A stretch of DNA of 64,000 nt from Kitasatospora sp. SUK 42 (GTDB taxonomy: Bacteria > Actinomycetota > Actinomycetes > Streptomycetales > Streptomycetaceae): contig NZ_LFMD02000003.1 in assembly GCF_015776785.2 (NCBI RefSeq), forward strand, positions 769,798 to 833,797. Direction: 5' to 3'. The notes below the pieces were generated by a model. The model was not told the DNA's origin, did no database searches, and saw only the letters and a program-made list of their open reading frames with translations. Of the stretch, positions 43,886-52,846 are shown piece after piece (the first letter of the stretch is position 1; the number at the start of each line of letters is the position of its first letter). Position numbers and translations under genes: made by a program.

Positions 43886-43928
43886 GTGGGCGCGGACGGT
43901 TTCGAACCGCCGACATCTGCTTTGTAAG
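43886..43928. repeat. tRNA-proximal att copy
   Basis: The 43-bp stretch of tRNA-Val shared with the distal copy; overlaps the anticodon loop, T arm and acceptor end, the usual attB position for tyrosine integrases. Confidence 0.85.
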
Positions 43929-43958
43929 AGCAGCGCTCTACCACTGAGCTACGCGCCC
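43887..43958 (-). tRNA. tRNA-Val (anticodon TAC)
   Basis: A 72-nt cloverleaf on the minus strand. The acceptor stem GGGCGCG/CGCGCCC is perfect, the D arm is GCTC...GAGC, the anticodon stem is CTGCT/AGCAG with loop CTTACAA (anticodon TAC, reads GTA), and the T arm GGCGG-TTCGAAA-CCGTC contains one G-U pair. Discriminator base A; CCA is not encoded. Intact despite the neighbouring insertion. Confidence 0.95.
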
Positions 43959-44118
43959 CGGTCGTGGCCCTGTCGGGCGCACGACGAGTGCCTAGGGTAC
44001 CTGGTCGCGCGGGGTGGTGTGACGCGGGTGGCCGGGGAGTGGCACGGGTGGGTGCCCTTGTGGCGGGGGCATCGGGGAGAATGGGCGCGGATCAGCGGGT
44101 CGGAGCAGGGAGCGCGCA

Positions 44119-45486
44119 GTGGCGGTGGCCGGCGGGAGCGGGCGGCGGGGGCGTCGGGGGCGGAGTGCGCTGGGCGACGCGCTGGTGTTGCCGGTGGTGC
44201 TGGCGGGCGCGCTGGGGGCGGTCGGGCTGGCGTCCGCCGGGAGCGGCGGTTGGTGGGGCCGGCGCGGCGGCGAGGGCGTGCGGGCGGAGGCGAAGGAGGC
44301 CCGGGCCGCGGCGCAGGAGGCGTTCTACGAGCTGGAGGAGACCCAGCGCGAGCTGCAGTTGGCGGTGGAGACCGTCCGCGCGGCCGAGGAGGACGCGACG
44401 GCGCGGCGCGCGCTGGCCGAGCTGCCGGCGATCTCCGGCCGGGTCGAGCAGGTCACCGTGAACTACCTCGGCGCCCTGGACGCCCACAACCTGGACAGCG
44501 AGACCCTGGACGCGGGCGCGGCCGCGCAGGCCAAGCGCCTGCTGGAGGACGTGCGGGGCCAGCTGGGCTCCGCCCGCGCCGAGCTGACCGACTTCCTGCG
44601 CCGCCTGCAGCCCACCCTGCAGCACGCCGAGCAGCAGTTGATGCGGGTCACCCCGGCCGTCGAGCAGGCCAAGCGCGCGCTGTTGCAGGCCACCACCACG
44701 CTGGACGAGGTGCGCGGCGCCGGTCTGCGGGCCGACGACCTGGCGGCCCGGCTGGCCGAGTTGGCGCCCGAGCTGGGGCGGCTGAACGAGGGCCCCGCCC
44801 GGCACGGCGTGGCCGCCACCCTGCAGCGCGCCGACTCGGTGCGCCAGCGCGCCGAGGCGATCACCGCGGACGCCGCCCAGCTGCCCGAGCGGGCCCGGGA
44901 GCTGGACCGGCGGGTGTCCAGCCTGCGGACCCGCATCCAGGCGCTGGAGACCAAGGCCGCGACGGTCGAGCCCGCGCTGAGCGAGCTGCGCCGCCGGTTC
45001 AGCGCCGCCTGCTGGCAGGACCTCCAGCGGGTGCCCGAGCAGGTCGCCGAGGCCGGCCGCGCCGCCGAGCGCAGGCTGGCCGAGGCCGCCCGGGCCCGGG
45101 ACGAGCAGCGCTGGGCGGACGCCACGGCCGCGATCGGTACGGTCCGCGCCCTGCTGGAGACCGCGGACGGCTCGGTGCTCGCGGTGAACGAGCGGCTGCG
45201 GCAGCTGAACGAGGTGCAGCACGACCCCAACCGGGAGGTCGAGCGCGCCCGCTTCGCCGTACGGGACGCGCAGCGCCTGGCGATGGCGGGCCGCAGCGCG
45301 CCGGACCCGCGGCACGCCGCCCCGCTGGACGAGGCGGTGGCCCGGCTGGACCGCGCGGTGGCCACCCTCCAGGCGGCCGGCCGGCACCCCGACTACTGGT
45401 ACTTCCTGACCGAGCTGGCGGCGGTGCGGGAGGCGGCGGCGCAGGTGATCGGCATGATCCGCGGCGATCTCGGCCACCAGCGGTAG
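44119..45486 (+). CDS. Membrane-anchored coiled-coil protein
   Basis: A 455-residue protein starting with GTG after GGGAGCG. After a basic N terminus comes one hydrophobic segment (LVLPVVLAGALGAVGLASAG); the rest is almost wholly helical, with heptad-like Ala/Leu/Glu/Arg patterns (for example AEAKEARAAAQEAFYELEET). No enzymatic motif is seen. Close relatives appear widely conserved in Streptomyces as hypothetical proteins. A scaffold or envelope-linked role is plausible. tRNA-Val lies upstream on the other strand. Confidence 0.72.
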   Translation: MAVAGGSGRRGRRGRSALGDALVLPVVLAGALGAVGLASAGSGGWWGRRGGEGVRAEAKEARAAAQEAFYELEETQRELQLAVETVRAAEEDATARRALAELPAISGRVEQVTVNYLGALDAHNLDSETLDAGAAAQAKRLLEDVRGQLGSARAELTDFLRRLQPTLQHAEQQLMRVTPAVEQAKRALLQATTTLDEVRGAGLRADDLAARLAELAPELGRLNEGPARHGVAATLQRADSVRQRAEAITADAAQLPERARELDRRVSSLRTRIQALETKAATVEPALSELRRRFSAACWQDLQRVPEQVAEAGRAAERRLAEAARARDEQRWADATAAIGTVRALLETADGSVLAVNERLRQLNEVQHDPNREVERARFAVRDAQRLAMAGRSAPDPRHAAPLDEAVARLDRAVATLQAAGRHPDYWYFLTELAAVREAAAQVIGMIRGDLGHQR

Positions 45487-45508
45487 CACTCCTCGGTACG
45501 CTGCCGCC

Positions 45509-45727
45509 ATGCCACGTTACGACTTCCGCTGCCGCTCCTGCGGCGCCACCTTCGAGCTCCGCCGTCCGATGGCGCAGGCCAGCGATCCCGCTGTCTGCCC
45601 GCAGGGCCACCAGGACACCGTGAAGCTGCTGTCCACCGTCGCCGTCACCGGCACCGCCGGAGCCGGATCCGGAGCCCCGCAGCAGGCCGGAGGCGGCGGT
45701 TGCTGCGGCGGCGGCTGCTGCGGCTGA
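45509..45727 (+). CDS. FmdB-type zinc ribbon protein
   Basis: A 72-residue protein with the FmdB family pattern PRYDFRCRSCGATFE and the second metal pair CPQGH, in which the last cysteine of the usual CP-xC is replaced. The C terminus is Gly/Cys-rich (GGGGCCGGGCCG), common in actinobacterial members. Regulatory or chaperone role unknown. Follows the coiled-coil gene by 22 bases and may share its transcript. Confidence 0.85.
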   Translation: MPRYDFRCRSCGATFELRRPMAQASDPAVCPQGHQDTVKLLSTVAVTGTAGAGSGAPQQAGGGGCCGGGCCG

Positions 45728-45743
45728 CCGGCGACTGCTGCGG

Positions 45744-46610
45744 CTAGCCGGCAGCCGCCAGGAACCGACGGACGATCTCCTCCCCCGCCGCCACCCCCGT
45801 CTCCGCCAGGGCGGTGACGCCGGGGGCCGTCCACCCGCTGTCGGCCAGTTCGCCGTGCCCCGGCCGCCAGGCGGCGTCCGCCGCGAGCAGCAGGTCGGCG
45901 TCCAGCAGCGAGTCGCCCGCCGCCAGTACCGTCGTCGCACCGCTGCGCCGGACGACTTCGGCGAGCGCGGCGCTCTTGCTGAGCGGCTCCGGCACGGCGT
46001 ACACCTTGCGGCCCTGGAGCGAGACCCGCCAGCCGCGCTCGGCGCACCAGCCGGTCAGCTCCGCCAGCCAGCCGCCCGGCAGCCGGTCGCGCTCGACCAC
46101 CAGGTAGGCGAACGACTCGTCGGCGACGCGCCGCTTGCGCGTCCACTCCGGGTCGGCGCACAGCGCGAGCTGCCGGACGACCTCCGCCAGCGGCGCCGAG
46201 CCGGCCGCGAGCCGCGCGGTGATCTCGCGGCGCCAGTCGTGGTCCGGCACGCCGTCCACCAGCAGTTGCCCGCCGTTCGCGCAGATCGCGTGACCGGGTG
46301 TCGGGCCGGGCAGGTTGACCCGCCGGTACTGCTCGACGGTCCGGGTGGTGGCGGGGACGAAGCGGGCCCGGCGGGCGAGTTCGGCGAGCAGGCCGGCGGC
46401 CCGCTCGGTGAGGAAGGACAGCGGCCGCCCGTCCAGCACCTCGACGCAGAGCAGCCTCGGCGCGAGCGGGTCGGGGCCGTCCAGGGCCAGTGCCCGCTCG
46501 GAGTAGATGAGCGTGCGGTCGAGGTCACTGGCCACCAGCACATCCGGCCCGAGCTCCCCCGCCACCGACGCCCCCTCCACCGACGCCCCCGCCACCGGCA
46601 CGCCCGCCAT
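45744..46610 (-). CDS. HAD family phosphatase of the Ter-associated set
   Basis: A 288-residue HAD hydrolase: motif I is ASDLDRTLIYS, motif II sits in PATTRTVEQY, and motif III/IV in the C-terminal half is VLAAGDSLLDADLLLAAD. The fold is like Cof/sucrose-phosphatase types acting on small phosphorylated metabolites. The ATG overlaps the stop of the phosphoribosyltransferase gene (TGATG), so the two are coupled. HAD phosphatases accompany Ter-linked phosphoribosyltransferases in published genomic surveys of tellurite-resistance-associated pathways for a nucleoside-like metabolite. Confidence 0.8.
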   Translation of the reverse strand: MAGVPVAGASVEGASVAGELGPDVLVASDLDRTLIYSERALALDGPDPLAPRLLCVEVLDGRPLSFLTERAAGLLAELARRARFVPATTRTVEQYRRVNLPGPTPGHAICANGGQLLVDGVPDHDWRREITARLAAGSAPLAEVVRQLALCADPEWTRKRRVADESFAYLVVERDRLPGGWLAELTGWCAERGWRVSLQGRKVYAVPEPLSKSAALAEVVRRSGATTVLAAGDSLLDADLLLAADAAWRPGHGELADSGWTAPGVTALAETGVAAGEEIVRRFLAAAG

Positions 46611-49144
46611 CAGGACTCCCCCGCCGGCACGGCCCGGCCGCTGGCCCCGGTCGCGCCCCGGCTGTAGCGGGGGTGGATCAGGCCCACGCAGGTGTACGGC
46701 AGCCCGTCCACCTCCTCCACCGGGACGCCGCGCTGGGCCGCGAGCAGCCGGACGTGGTCGAGGTCGGCACCGGCACCGCGTCGGGCCAGCACCCGCCAGG
46801 GGACGCGGCGCAGCAGCACCCGGGTGGTCTCGCCGACGCCGGGCTTCACCAGGTTGACGTTGTCGATCCCGTACTCGGCGCTGATCCGTTCGACGGCGGC
46901 CCGACCGGCCCAGTCGGGCGCCCGGTCCGGGTCGGCGGCCAGCCGGTCGGCGGCCTCAACGGCGAGGGCGCGGACCGGGGCGAAGTGCTCGGCCACGGTG
47001 TCCAGGAAGGCCGCCGACACGTCGCCGCCGGCGAGTTCCGCGTAGTACTTGGCGCCGTGGAAGTCCCCGGGCCCGATCAGCCCGGCCCGCAGCACGGTGC
47101 GCGAAACCAGCCCGGACACCGTGGAGTTGAGGCAGGCGGACGGGATCAGGAAGTCGTCCCGGGTGCCGTACGTGCGCACGCAGCGGCCCGGGTCGGCGAG
47201 CACCGCGAGGTCCGGGTCGAAGCCGGTGCCGGCCAGGGCGTCGGCGAGTTCGCGGGTGATCGCGCCCTTGCCGGTCCAGCCGTCCACGAACACCACGTCG
47301 GCGGCCCGGTGGTGGGCCTCCAGGTAGCGCAGGGCGACCGGGTCGATGCCCCGGCCGCGGACGATCGACACCGCGTAGTGCGGGACGTCCAGGCCGTGGG
47401 CGAAGGCCAGCCAGCGGCGGACCAGGATGCCGACCGGCGTCCCGGCCCGGGCCAGCGAGGCGAGCACCAGCCCGGGGCCGCGCTCGCGCAGCAGCGTCTC
47501 GGCGACGGTGCCGACGGCGAGCGCGATCCGGTCGGCGGAGCCGCGCAGTGCCTGGTGGAACAGCTCCTGGTAATCGGGGCTGGGCTGGTACTCGACCGGC
47601 AGCGACTCGGCGTAGTGCGCGCCGCCGTTCTGGACGGCCTCCTCGCGCTCCTCGGTGGGGGCTTCGAGCCGGACCCCGGAGAGGTCCTTGAGCAGCCAGG
47701 CCACCTCCTCGGGCCGGTACGAGGAGAACGCCGGGCCGTACAGCGGGGCGGGCAGCGCCGGTCGACGGACGGGCGGCACCGGTCGACGGGCGGTCGGCAC
47801 CGGCCGGTGGGAGGGCAGCACCGCGAGCACCACCCGGTCGGTGACCCGCCGCAGCTGGTTCAGCAGCGCGTGCTCGCCCCGGTGCAGGGCCGGGGTGTCG
47901 GCGACGTCGTCCACCACCAGCACCACGGCGTCGAAGCGCCGGGCAGGGTCGGCGCCGGGCGCGACGTTGTAGGCGTAGCGCTCGCGCGAGCCGTCGTCCC
48001 GCGGGTCGTCGTGGGCGGGGAAGGCCAGCCGGGTGCGGATGGCGTAGCCGGGGTCGTCCACGGCGAGGACGGGCGAGCGGGTGGTGGTGGAGTAGTGCAC
48101 CCGACCGTCGCCGAGCCGCTCGGCGAGCGCCCCGGCCAGGCGGAGCGGCGCGTACATCAGTTCCTCGCAGCCGAGCACCAGCACCCGTTCCGGCAGCGAC
48201 TCCGACGCCCGCTCCGGCACCCGCTCCGGAATCCGCGCCGCCGTCCCGCACAGCGCCTCGGCCAACTGCCCGGCCAGGGAGGGCAGTACGACGTCGAGCC
48301 GGGCGCGGTCGCGGGCGGTGAACCCGTGCCGACCGCCGTCCGGCAGCCCGGCGGGCCAGTCCAGCTCGACCCGGACCAGCGGCGCGGGCGCTCCCTCCGG
48401 GGGGAGCGCGGCCGGTGGCGCCGAGGCGATCAGCCGCTCGGCCCGCTCGACGACGTCCCCGGGCAGTTCGACGGCGCCGCTCGCGGTGGCCACCACGTCC
48501 AGCCGGACGCCGAGTCCGGCGGCGGCCTCGGCGAGCCGGTGCCGGTCGGCGGGTGCCCGCAGGTCGACGAGGGCGACGACCACGTAGTGGCCGCGCGGGT
48601 GGCGGGCGTGCAGGTCGCGGATGGTGTTGAGGACGGTGCGGCCGGTCGAGAGTTCGTCGTCCACCAGCACCAACGGCCCGTCCCCGGCGAGGAGTTCGGG
48701 GTCTGCGGGGAGCAGCAGGTGGGAGGTGGCGTGCGAGTGTTCCTCCTCGAAGCCGCCGAGCGGGGTCACCCCGGGGACGGGCCGGCGGGTGGAGTGCAGG
48801 TACGGGGCGTCGAGGCCGTCGGCGACGCTGTGGCCGAGGCCGGTGGCCGTCTCCGCGTAGCCGAGCACGACGGCCCGCGCGGCCGCCCCGTCGCCGAGCA
48901 GTTCCCTCACCCGGCGGCCGAGTTCGAGCCCGGCGCCGTGCACCACGGCGGGCCGCTGCGGGACGTGCTTGCCGAGCACGCTGGAGACCAGCAGGTGGGC
49001 ACGCCGGGGGTTGCCGGAGCGCAGCGCCAGGCCGACGAGTTCGGGCAGGCGCTCCGACCCGGTCAGTGCTATCCCGGCCCGGTCGGCGACCCAGCGCCCG
49101 GTCCACGTCTGTCGTGCTGCGGCTGCGGCTGTCGCTGTCGTCAC
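46610..49144 (-). CDS. Ter-associated phosphoribosyltransferase fusion (PRTase_2-TRSP-PRTase_1/StiP type)
   Basis: An 844-residue fusion. The N-terminal third is a phosphoribosyltransferase with the PRPP loop LVLVDDELSTGRT; a middle TRSP-like part follows (YSTTTRSPVLAVDDPGYAIR). The C-terminal third resembles the PRTase_1/StiP domain (VFVDGWTGKGAITRELADAL, PSACLNSTVSGLVSRTVL). In the Ter gene complex these domains are usually on adjacent proteins; here they are one chain. Predicted to make a modified nucleoside-like metabolite. Start uncertain: GTG at 49144 is chosen, GTG at 49201 is the alternative; neither has a strong ribosome site. Confidence 0.8.
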   Translation of the reverse strand: MTTATAAAAARQTWTGRWVADRAGIALTGSERLPELVGLALRSGNPRRAHLLVSSVLGKHVPQRPAVVHGAGLELGRRVRELLGDGAAARAVVLGYAETATGLGHSVADGLDAPYLHSTRRPVPGVTPLGGFEEEHSHATSHLLLPADPELLAGDGPLVLVDDELSTGRTVLNTIRDLHARHPRGHYVVVALVDLRAPADRHRLAEAAAGLGVRLDVVATASGAVELPGDVVERAERLIASAPPAALPPEGAPAPLVRVELDWPAGLPDGGRHGFTARDRARLDVVLPSLAGQLAEALCGTAARIPERVPERASESLPERVLVLGCEELMYAPLRLAGALAERLGDGRVHYSTTTRSPVLAVDDPGYAIRTRLAFPAHDDPRDDGSRERYAYNVAPGADPARRFDAVVLVVDDVADTPALHRGEHALLNQLRRVTDRVVLAVLPSHRPVPTARRPVPPVRRPALPAPLYGPAFSSYRPEEVAWLLKDLSGVRLEAPTEEREEAVQNGGAHYAESLPVEYQPSPDYQELFHQALRGSADRIALAVGTVAETLLRERGPGLVLASLARAGTPVGILVRRWLAFAHGLDVPHYAVSIVRGRGIDPVALRYLEAHHRAADVVFVDGWTGKGAITRELADALAGTGFDPDLAVLADPGRCVRTYGTRDDFLIPSACLNSTVSGLVSRTVLRAGLIGPGDFHGAKYYAELAGGDVSAAFLDTVAEHFAPVRALAVEAADRLAADPDRAPDWAGRAAVERISAEYGIDNVNLVKPGVGETTRVLLRRVPWRVLARRGAGADLDHVRLLAAQRGVPVEEVDGLPYTCVGLIHPRYSRGATGASGRAVPAGES

Positions 49145-49185
49145 TACTGGTCCCGCCTTCGATGGTGCTCGTCGGATCACGTGCT

Positions 49186-49261
49186 CGGTTCTCAGCCGCA
49201 CAGCTCGGCTCTCAGCGCTCTCGGCGTGCTCGGCCGCACAGCCCGGTTCTCAGCCGCACAG
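49186..49261. repeat. 18-bp direct repeat flanking the CitE-like gene end
   Basis: CGGTTCTCAGCCGCACAG occurs at 49186 and 49244. The second copy covers the stop codon of the CitE-like gene. Sequence between is a degenerate version of the same unit. Confidence 0.75.
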
Positions 49262-50500
49262 GCAGGCCGACAGCAGCTCGGCGAAGCTCACGTCCTCCCG
49301 GGCCACGCCGAACACCTCCGCCCGCAGCAGCACCCGCTCCGCCCAGGCGCGGTGCGGCCGGGCCTCGTTCATCTTGTTGGTGTACGCCGAGCGCAGTACC
49401 CCGCCGCCGTCCTGCTCCTGCCGGAGGATGTCGCGGGCGTCGCAGTACTCCTCGTGCGTGACCACCGAGAGGGCGTGCACGGCGGGTACGTGGCTGGGGT
49501 GGATGCAGGTCTTGCCCAGCAGCCCGTTGGCCCGGTCGAGTTCGACCTCGCGGATCAGCCCGTCCAGGTCGTGTTCGATGATCCGGCGGCGGACCTCCTC
49601 GCCGGAGGCCCGGGCCGTCCCGGCGGTCGCGGCGAACGGGGTGCGGCGCAGCTGCGGCTTGAACATCCGCTCCTGCACCGGGAAGTACTCCCAGACCGGC
49701 CCGGTGACGGTGTACCCGGTGCCGTCCGCCCGGCCGAGCACGTTGACCACGTCCCCGATCACCGCCGCGACCAGCGCCACGTCGTACGCGGTGAGGTCGG
49801 GCGAGCGCCGCAGCCCGTACGCGGAGCACAGGTCGGTGACCCCGAGCCGGACGGCGAGCACCCGCTCGCGGTGCCCGTCGAGCAGTTCGGCGATACCGAA
49901 GAGCTGCTCACGTCTGGTCTCCAGGTGGGCGAGTTCGGGCGATTCCAGGACGGGCATGGCGAACAGCCGCCGCCCGGTCGCGGCCTCGGCGGCGGTGAGT
50001 GCGGCCAGGTAGGCGCCGCCGCTCTCCGGGGTGAACTTGGGCAGGACGAAGCCGCTGAGCAGCGCTCCGGCCGGGCCCAGCCGCTCGGCCAGGTCAAGGA
50101 TCTGGGAGGCGCTGCGGACTCTGATGAAGAGAAGCGGGTGATCCTGTGTACAGTCGGTGAAATCGTTGCCCAGGTCAGCCAACTGCTCGACCAGGTTCCG
50201 CTCGCCCGCGTCCACCTCGTGGTCGGCGATCGCGTCCTCCAGGCAGAGCACCATCGAGACCACGCCCCGACCGGCCTGTTTGCGGATGTCGGCGGCCAGT
50301 GCGGGCCTGGTGGCGGGGCTGTAGAGGGTACCGCCGAGCGCGGTGGCGAGCACCGCGGGCTCGCTCCGCGCGGTGAACGTCCGCGGCTGCTCCAGGAAGA
50401 GCCGGGCGCGGACGTCGTCGGGGAGGTGGCCGAAATGGCGCAAGGTGCTCTCCTCGGGGGTGGACGGCCTCCGGCCCGCGGTTTCTCCTGGACGCACCAT
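49250..50500 (-). CDS. CitE-like (HpcH/HpaI) lyase of the Ter-associated set
   Basis: A 416-residue TIM-barrel lyase related to citrate lyase beta subunit. Visible parts are MVLCLEDAIADHEVDAGERN (acidic metal site), the arginine in FIRVRSA, FVLPKF, and late GLLGKTCIHPSHVPAV, typical of CitE. It lies directly before the phosphoribosyltransferase fusion on the same strand and belongs with it. The ATG follows GGAGGGAG. Probably cleaves or forms a C-C bond in the proposed metabolite pathway; substrate unknown. Confidence 0.83.
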   Translation of the reverse strand: MVRPGETAGRRPSTPEESTLRHFGHLPDDVRARLFLEQPRTFTARSEPAVLATALGGTLYSPATRPALAADIRKQAGRGVVSMVLCLEDAIADHEVDAGERNLVEQLADLGNDFTDCTQDHPLLFIRVRSASQILDLAERLGPAGALLSGFVLPKFTPESGGAYLAALTAAEAATGRRLFAMPVLESPELAHLETRREQLFGIAELLDGHRERVLAVRLGVTDLCSAYGLRRSPDLTAYDVALVAAVIGDVVNVLGRADGTGYTVTGPVWEYFPVQERMFKPQLRRTPFAATAGTARASGEEVRRRIIEHDLDGLIREVELDRANGLLGKTCIHPSHVPAVHALSVVTHEEYCDARDILRQEQDGGGVLRSAYTNKMNEARPHRAWAERVLLRAEVFGVAREDVSFAELLSACLCG

Positions 50501-50782
50501 CGGCGGACTCCCTCCGCCGAGCCCCCGGGGGCCTTTCGAACGCCCATCGTACGGACGGATTCCGGCCGTTCCCGGCCCCGGGGCACTGAACTCCCGGAAC
50601 ATCCCGGAACACCTCCGGAACGCCCCCCGGAACACCGCCTCACCACCACGCCCCGCCGGGCCGGTCGCGGTGGCCGCGACGGCAAACCCCGATCCGGCGC
50701 AATTCTTGGCAAAGTCCGGCGCGGCCCCGAACGTCCCGGTCACGTTGTCCGAAGGGGTGGCGAACGGGCAGGATGGTCGGCT

Positions 50783-51970
50783 ATGACGCACGTGATGGCC
50801 AAGGGCGCCAACATCGCACTGCCGGCCGCGGCGGTCCGCGCCGTGCTGCGCTGGAGCGCCACGCCCGGTGCGCCGGACGTGGACGCGTCCGCGCTGCTGC
50901 TCGGCGCCAACGGCAAGGTCCGTTCGGACGCCGACTTCGTCTTCTACAACCAGCCGCGCCACCCCTCCGGCCTGGTGCGCCACCTGCCCAAGCAGCAGAC
51001 CTCCGGCGGCGCCGAGATCATCGACACCGTCGAGGTCGAACTCGCCAAGCTGCCCGCCGAGGTGGACCGGGTGGTGCTGGCCGGCTCCTCCGAGGGCGGC
51101 CCGTTCCGCGCCGTCCCGGGGCTGCTGCTACTGCTGTTCGACGCCACGACCGGTGAAGGCGTGCCCCCGGTCGCCGAGTTCGCGATCGCCGACGCCGAGA
51201 ACGTCACCGCCCTGGTCGCGGGCGAGCTCTACCGGCGCGACGGCGCCTGGAAGTTCCGGGCGATCGGCCAGGGTTACACCTCCGGGCTGATCGGCCTGGC
51301 CACCGACTTCGGCATCACCGTCGACGACGAGGCGGACGCCCCCGAGGCGCAGCCGTCTGACCCGGCGTCCGCGTCCGCCGCCGCCCCCGCCGGCACGGTC
51401 GACCCCCGCGCCACCCCGCACCCGGTCGCGCCCGAGCCCGGCACCTTCACCCTGGCCCCGGCCGTCCCGCCGACCCAGCCACCGGCACCGGCCCAGCCCC
51501 CGACCGCCCCGCTGTCCCAGCCGCCGGCGCCGGCACCGGCCGCCGCCGCGAGCGGCCCCTCGACGCCGCCGCCCACCGCACCGCCGACCCCGCCCCCGCC
51601 GGTGGCCCCGCCCACCATGCCCCCGAACGTCCCGCCGGCCCCGACCGCGCCCCCGGCCCAGCAGCCGGGCACCGGCTACGGCTACCCCCAGCAGCAGCCC
51701 CGGCCCGACAGCGGTTACGGCTACCCGCAGCAGCAGCCCTCGACCGGCTACGACCACCCGCAGCCCAACCAGCCGTACCAGCAGCCCCAGCCCCAACCCC
51801 AACCCCAGCCGGGCACCGGTTACGGCTACCCCCAGCAGCAGCCCTCGACCGGCTACGGCTACCCGCAGCCCGGCACCGGCCAGCAGCCGCCCGTCCCCCC
51901 GCAGCCCCCGGCGCCGGCCGCCGAGGAGTTCGCCCTGCCCCCGCAGGGCCCGCAGTTCCAGCCCCACTGA
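50783..51970 (+). CDS. TerD-domain protein with Pro/Gln-rich tail
   Basis: A 395-residue protein. Residues 1-190 are a TerD domain ([61 protein letters not shown]). The remaining 200 residues are low complexity: Pro/Ala-rich, then repeats of GYGYPQQQP. The tail may bind partners or be disordered. TerD proteins bind calcium and respond to tellurite, oxidative and envelope stress. Divergent from the CitE-like gene, sharing a 280-base gap in which no clear operator was found. Confidence 0.82.
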   Translation: MTHVMAKGANIALPAAAVRAVLRWSATPGAPDVDASALLLGANGKVRSDADFVFYNQPRHPSGLVRHLPKQQTSGGAEIIDTVEVELAKLPAEVDRVVLAGSSEGGPFRAVPGLLLLLFDATTGEGVPPVAEFAIADAENVTALVAGELYRRDGAWKFRAIGQGYTSGLIGLATDFGITVDDEADAPEAQPSDPASASAAAPAGTVDPRATPHPVAPEPGTFTLAPAVPPTQPPAPAQPPTAPLSQPPAPAPAAAASGPSTPPPTAPPTPPPPVAPPTMPPNVPPAPTAPPAQQPGTGYGYPQQQPRPDSGYGYPQQQPSTGYDHPQPNQPYQQPQPQPQPQPGTGYGYPQQQPSTGYGYPQPGTGQQPPVPPQPPAPAAEEFALPPQGPQFQPH

Positions 51971-52020
51971 CCGCCCGCGCGCCCCGCCGCCCCTGGAAGC
52001 CTGCGGGGCCGGCGAGGCCA

Positions 52021-52060
52021 GCGGGTCCGGCGGGTCCGGCGGGTCCGGCGGGTCCGGCGA
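52021..52060. repeat. 9-bp tandem repeat between convergent genes
   Basis: Four copies of GGGTCCGGC lie between the TerD-domain gene and the convergent TerA-like gene, with degenerate GGCGAGGCC copies on both sides. No terminator hairpin is obvious here. Confidence 0.75.
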
Positions 52061-52099
52061 GGCCAACGAAGCCGGCGAGGCCTGCGGAGCCGCCCCGGG

Positions 52100-52846
52100 T
52101 CAGTCGCCCTGCTGGTTCTTGTACCCCCGCTGCCACTGCATCCCGAACCCGTACAGCCGGTCGATGTCCGCCTGGAACCCGTTGACGTACCGCACCTCGC
52201 GGCGCACCGTCAGCTGGTTGTCCCCCGCGTTCTCGATCAGCACCACCGCGCAGGAGCGCGCTGCCCGGGCCCGCTCGTCCAGCTTGATCTCGATCCGCGG
52301 CCCGGTCTGCGGCACGATCGTCACCACCGCGTGGGTCTGTTCGAAGGCCGGGGTGCCGTCGTAGATGTAGACGAAGATCAGCAGCCGTTTGAACTTGTCC
52401 TTCTTCTCCAGGTTCACGTACATCGTCTCGCCGGACGGCGCCCCGTACTGGTCGTCGCCGCTGAGCTTGATGTACGGCGCCTCGCGCAGGTCGCCGAAGA
52501 GGTTTCCGAGCGGCTGCACCACCCCCCGGCTGCCGTCGGAGAGTTCGTACATGCAGGCCAGGTCGAGGTCGACGTTCATCGGCTCGCTGTTCTGCGGCGA
52601 GTCCGGCTCCTGCGGGCTCAGGATCCGCGTGCTGAAGAAGCGCCGGACGGTGTCCCGGGTGCTGGGCCGGGTGGCGCCCGAGCGCATGGTCCAGTGCAGG
52701 TTGACGTAGAGGTAGCCGGTCGTGGCCGCCGAGCCGGTGATCGCGTGCTGCGGCGCCGACTTGGTGAGCGTGACCTTGTGCTGAGCGCCGGGGTTGTCGA
52801 AGGTGTAGCTCTTCTCCCCGCGCAGGTACTCCCAGATCGAGACCAT
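52100..52846 (-). CDS. TerD-superfamily protein, TerA-like
   Basis: A 248-residue soluble protein starting MVSIWEYLRGEKSYTFDNPG after GGGGAGAGGA. It has a TerD/TerA-type beta-sandwich: LDLACMYELSDGSRG, YIKLSGDD, IFVYIYDGTPAFEQTHAVVT and a C-terminal VRREVRYVNGFQADIDRLYG. It lacks the exact FDLDASAL calcium motif of TerD but keeps an equivalent DLDLACMYEL. Convergent with the TerD-domain gene. Likely part of the same stress-response set. Confidence 0.75.
   Translation of the reverse strand: MVSIWEYLRGEKSYTFDNPGAQHKVTLTKSAPQHAITGSAATTGYLYVNLHWTMRSGATRPSTRDTVRRFFSTRILSPQEPDSPQNSEPMNVDLDLACMYELSDGSRGVVQPLGNLFGDLREAPYIKLSGDDQYGAPSGETMYVNLEKKDKFKRLLIFVYIYDGTPAFEQTHAVVTIVPQTGPRIEIKLDERARAARSCAVVLIENAGDNQLTVRREVRYVNGFQADIDRLYGFGMQWQRGYKNQQGD

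Larger units (their letters stand above)
39188..43928. mobile_element. tRNA-Val-integrated genomic island
   Basis: Bounded by a 43-bp direct repeat: the 3' part of tRNA-Val (43886-43928) and a copy at 39188-39230 with one mismatch. The DNA between is clearly less GC-rich than the flanks, with A/T third positions and TTA codons in the large frames. Cargo is a NACHT-type protein in two pieces. The 429 bases after the left copy (39231-39659) hold no recognised gene, and the stretch after the cargo (43459-43885) holds two hairpins and no gene. No integrase, excisionase or replication gene was recognised, so the element is probably a remnant or is mobilised in trans. Confidence 0.8.

Noticed and set aside
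46673..51970. A 1,765-codon open frame on the plus strand
   Set aside because: Up to about 50.7 kb it is antisense to the phosphoribosyltransferase and CitE-like genes and reads as low-complexity Gly/Arg/Val; only the part from 50783 is a real gene (TerD domain).
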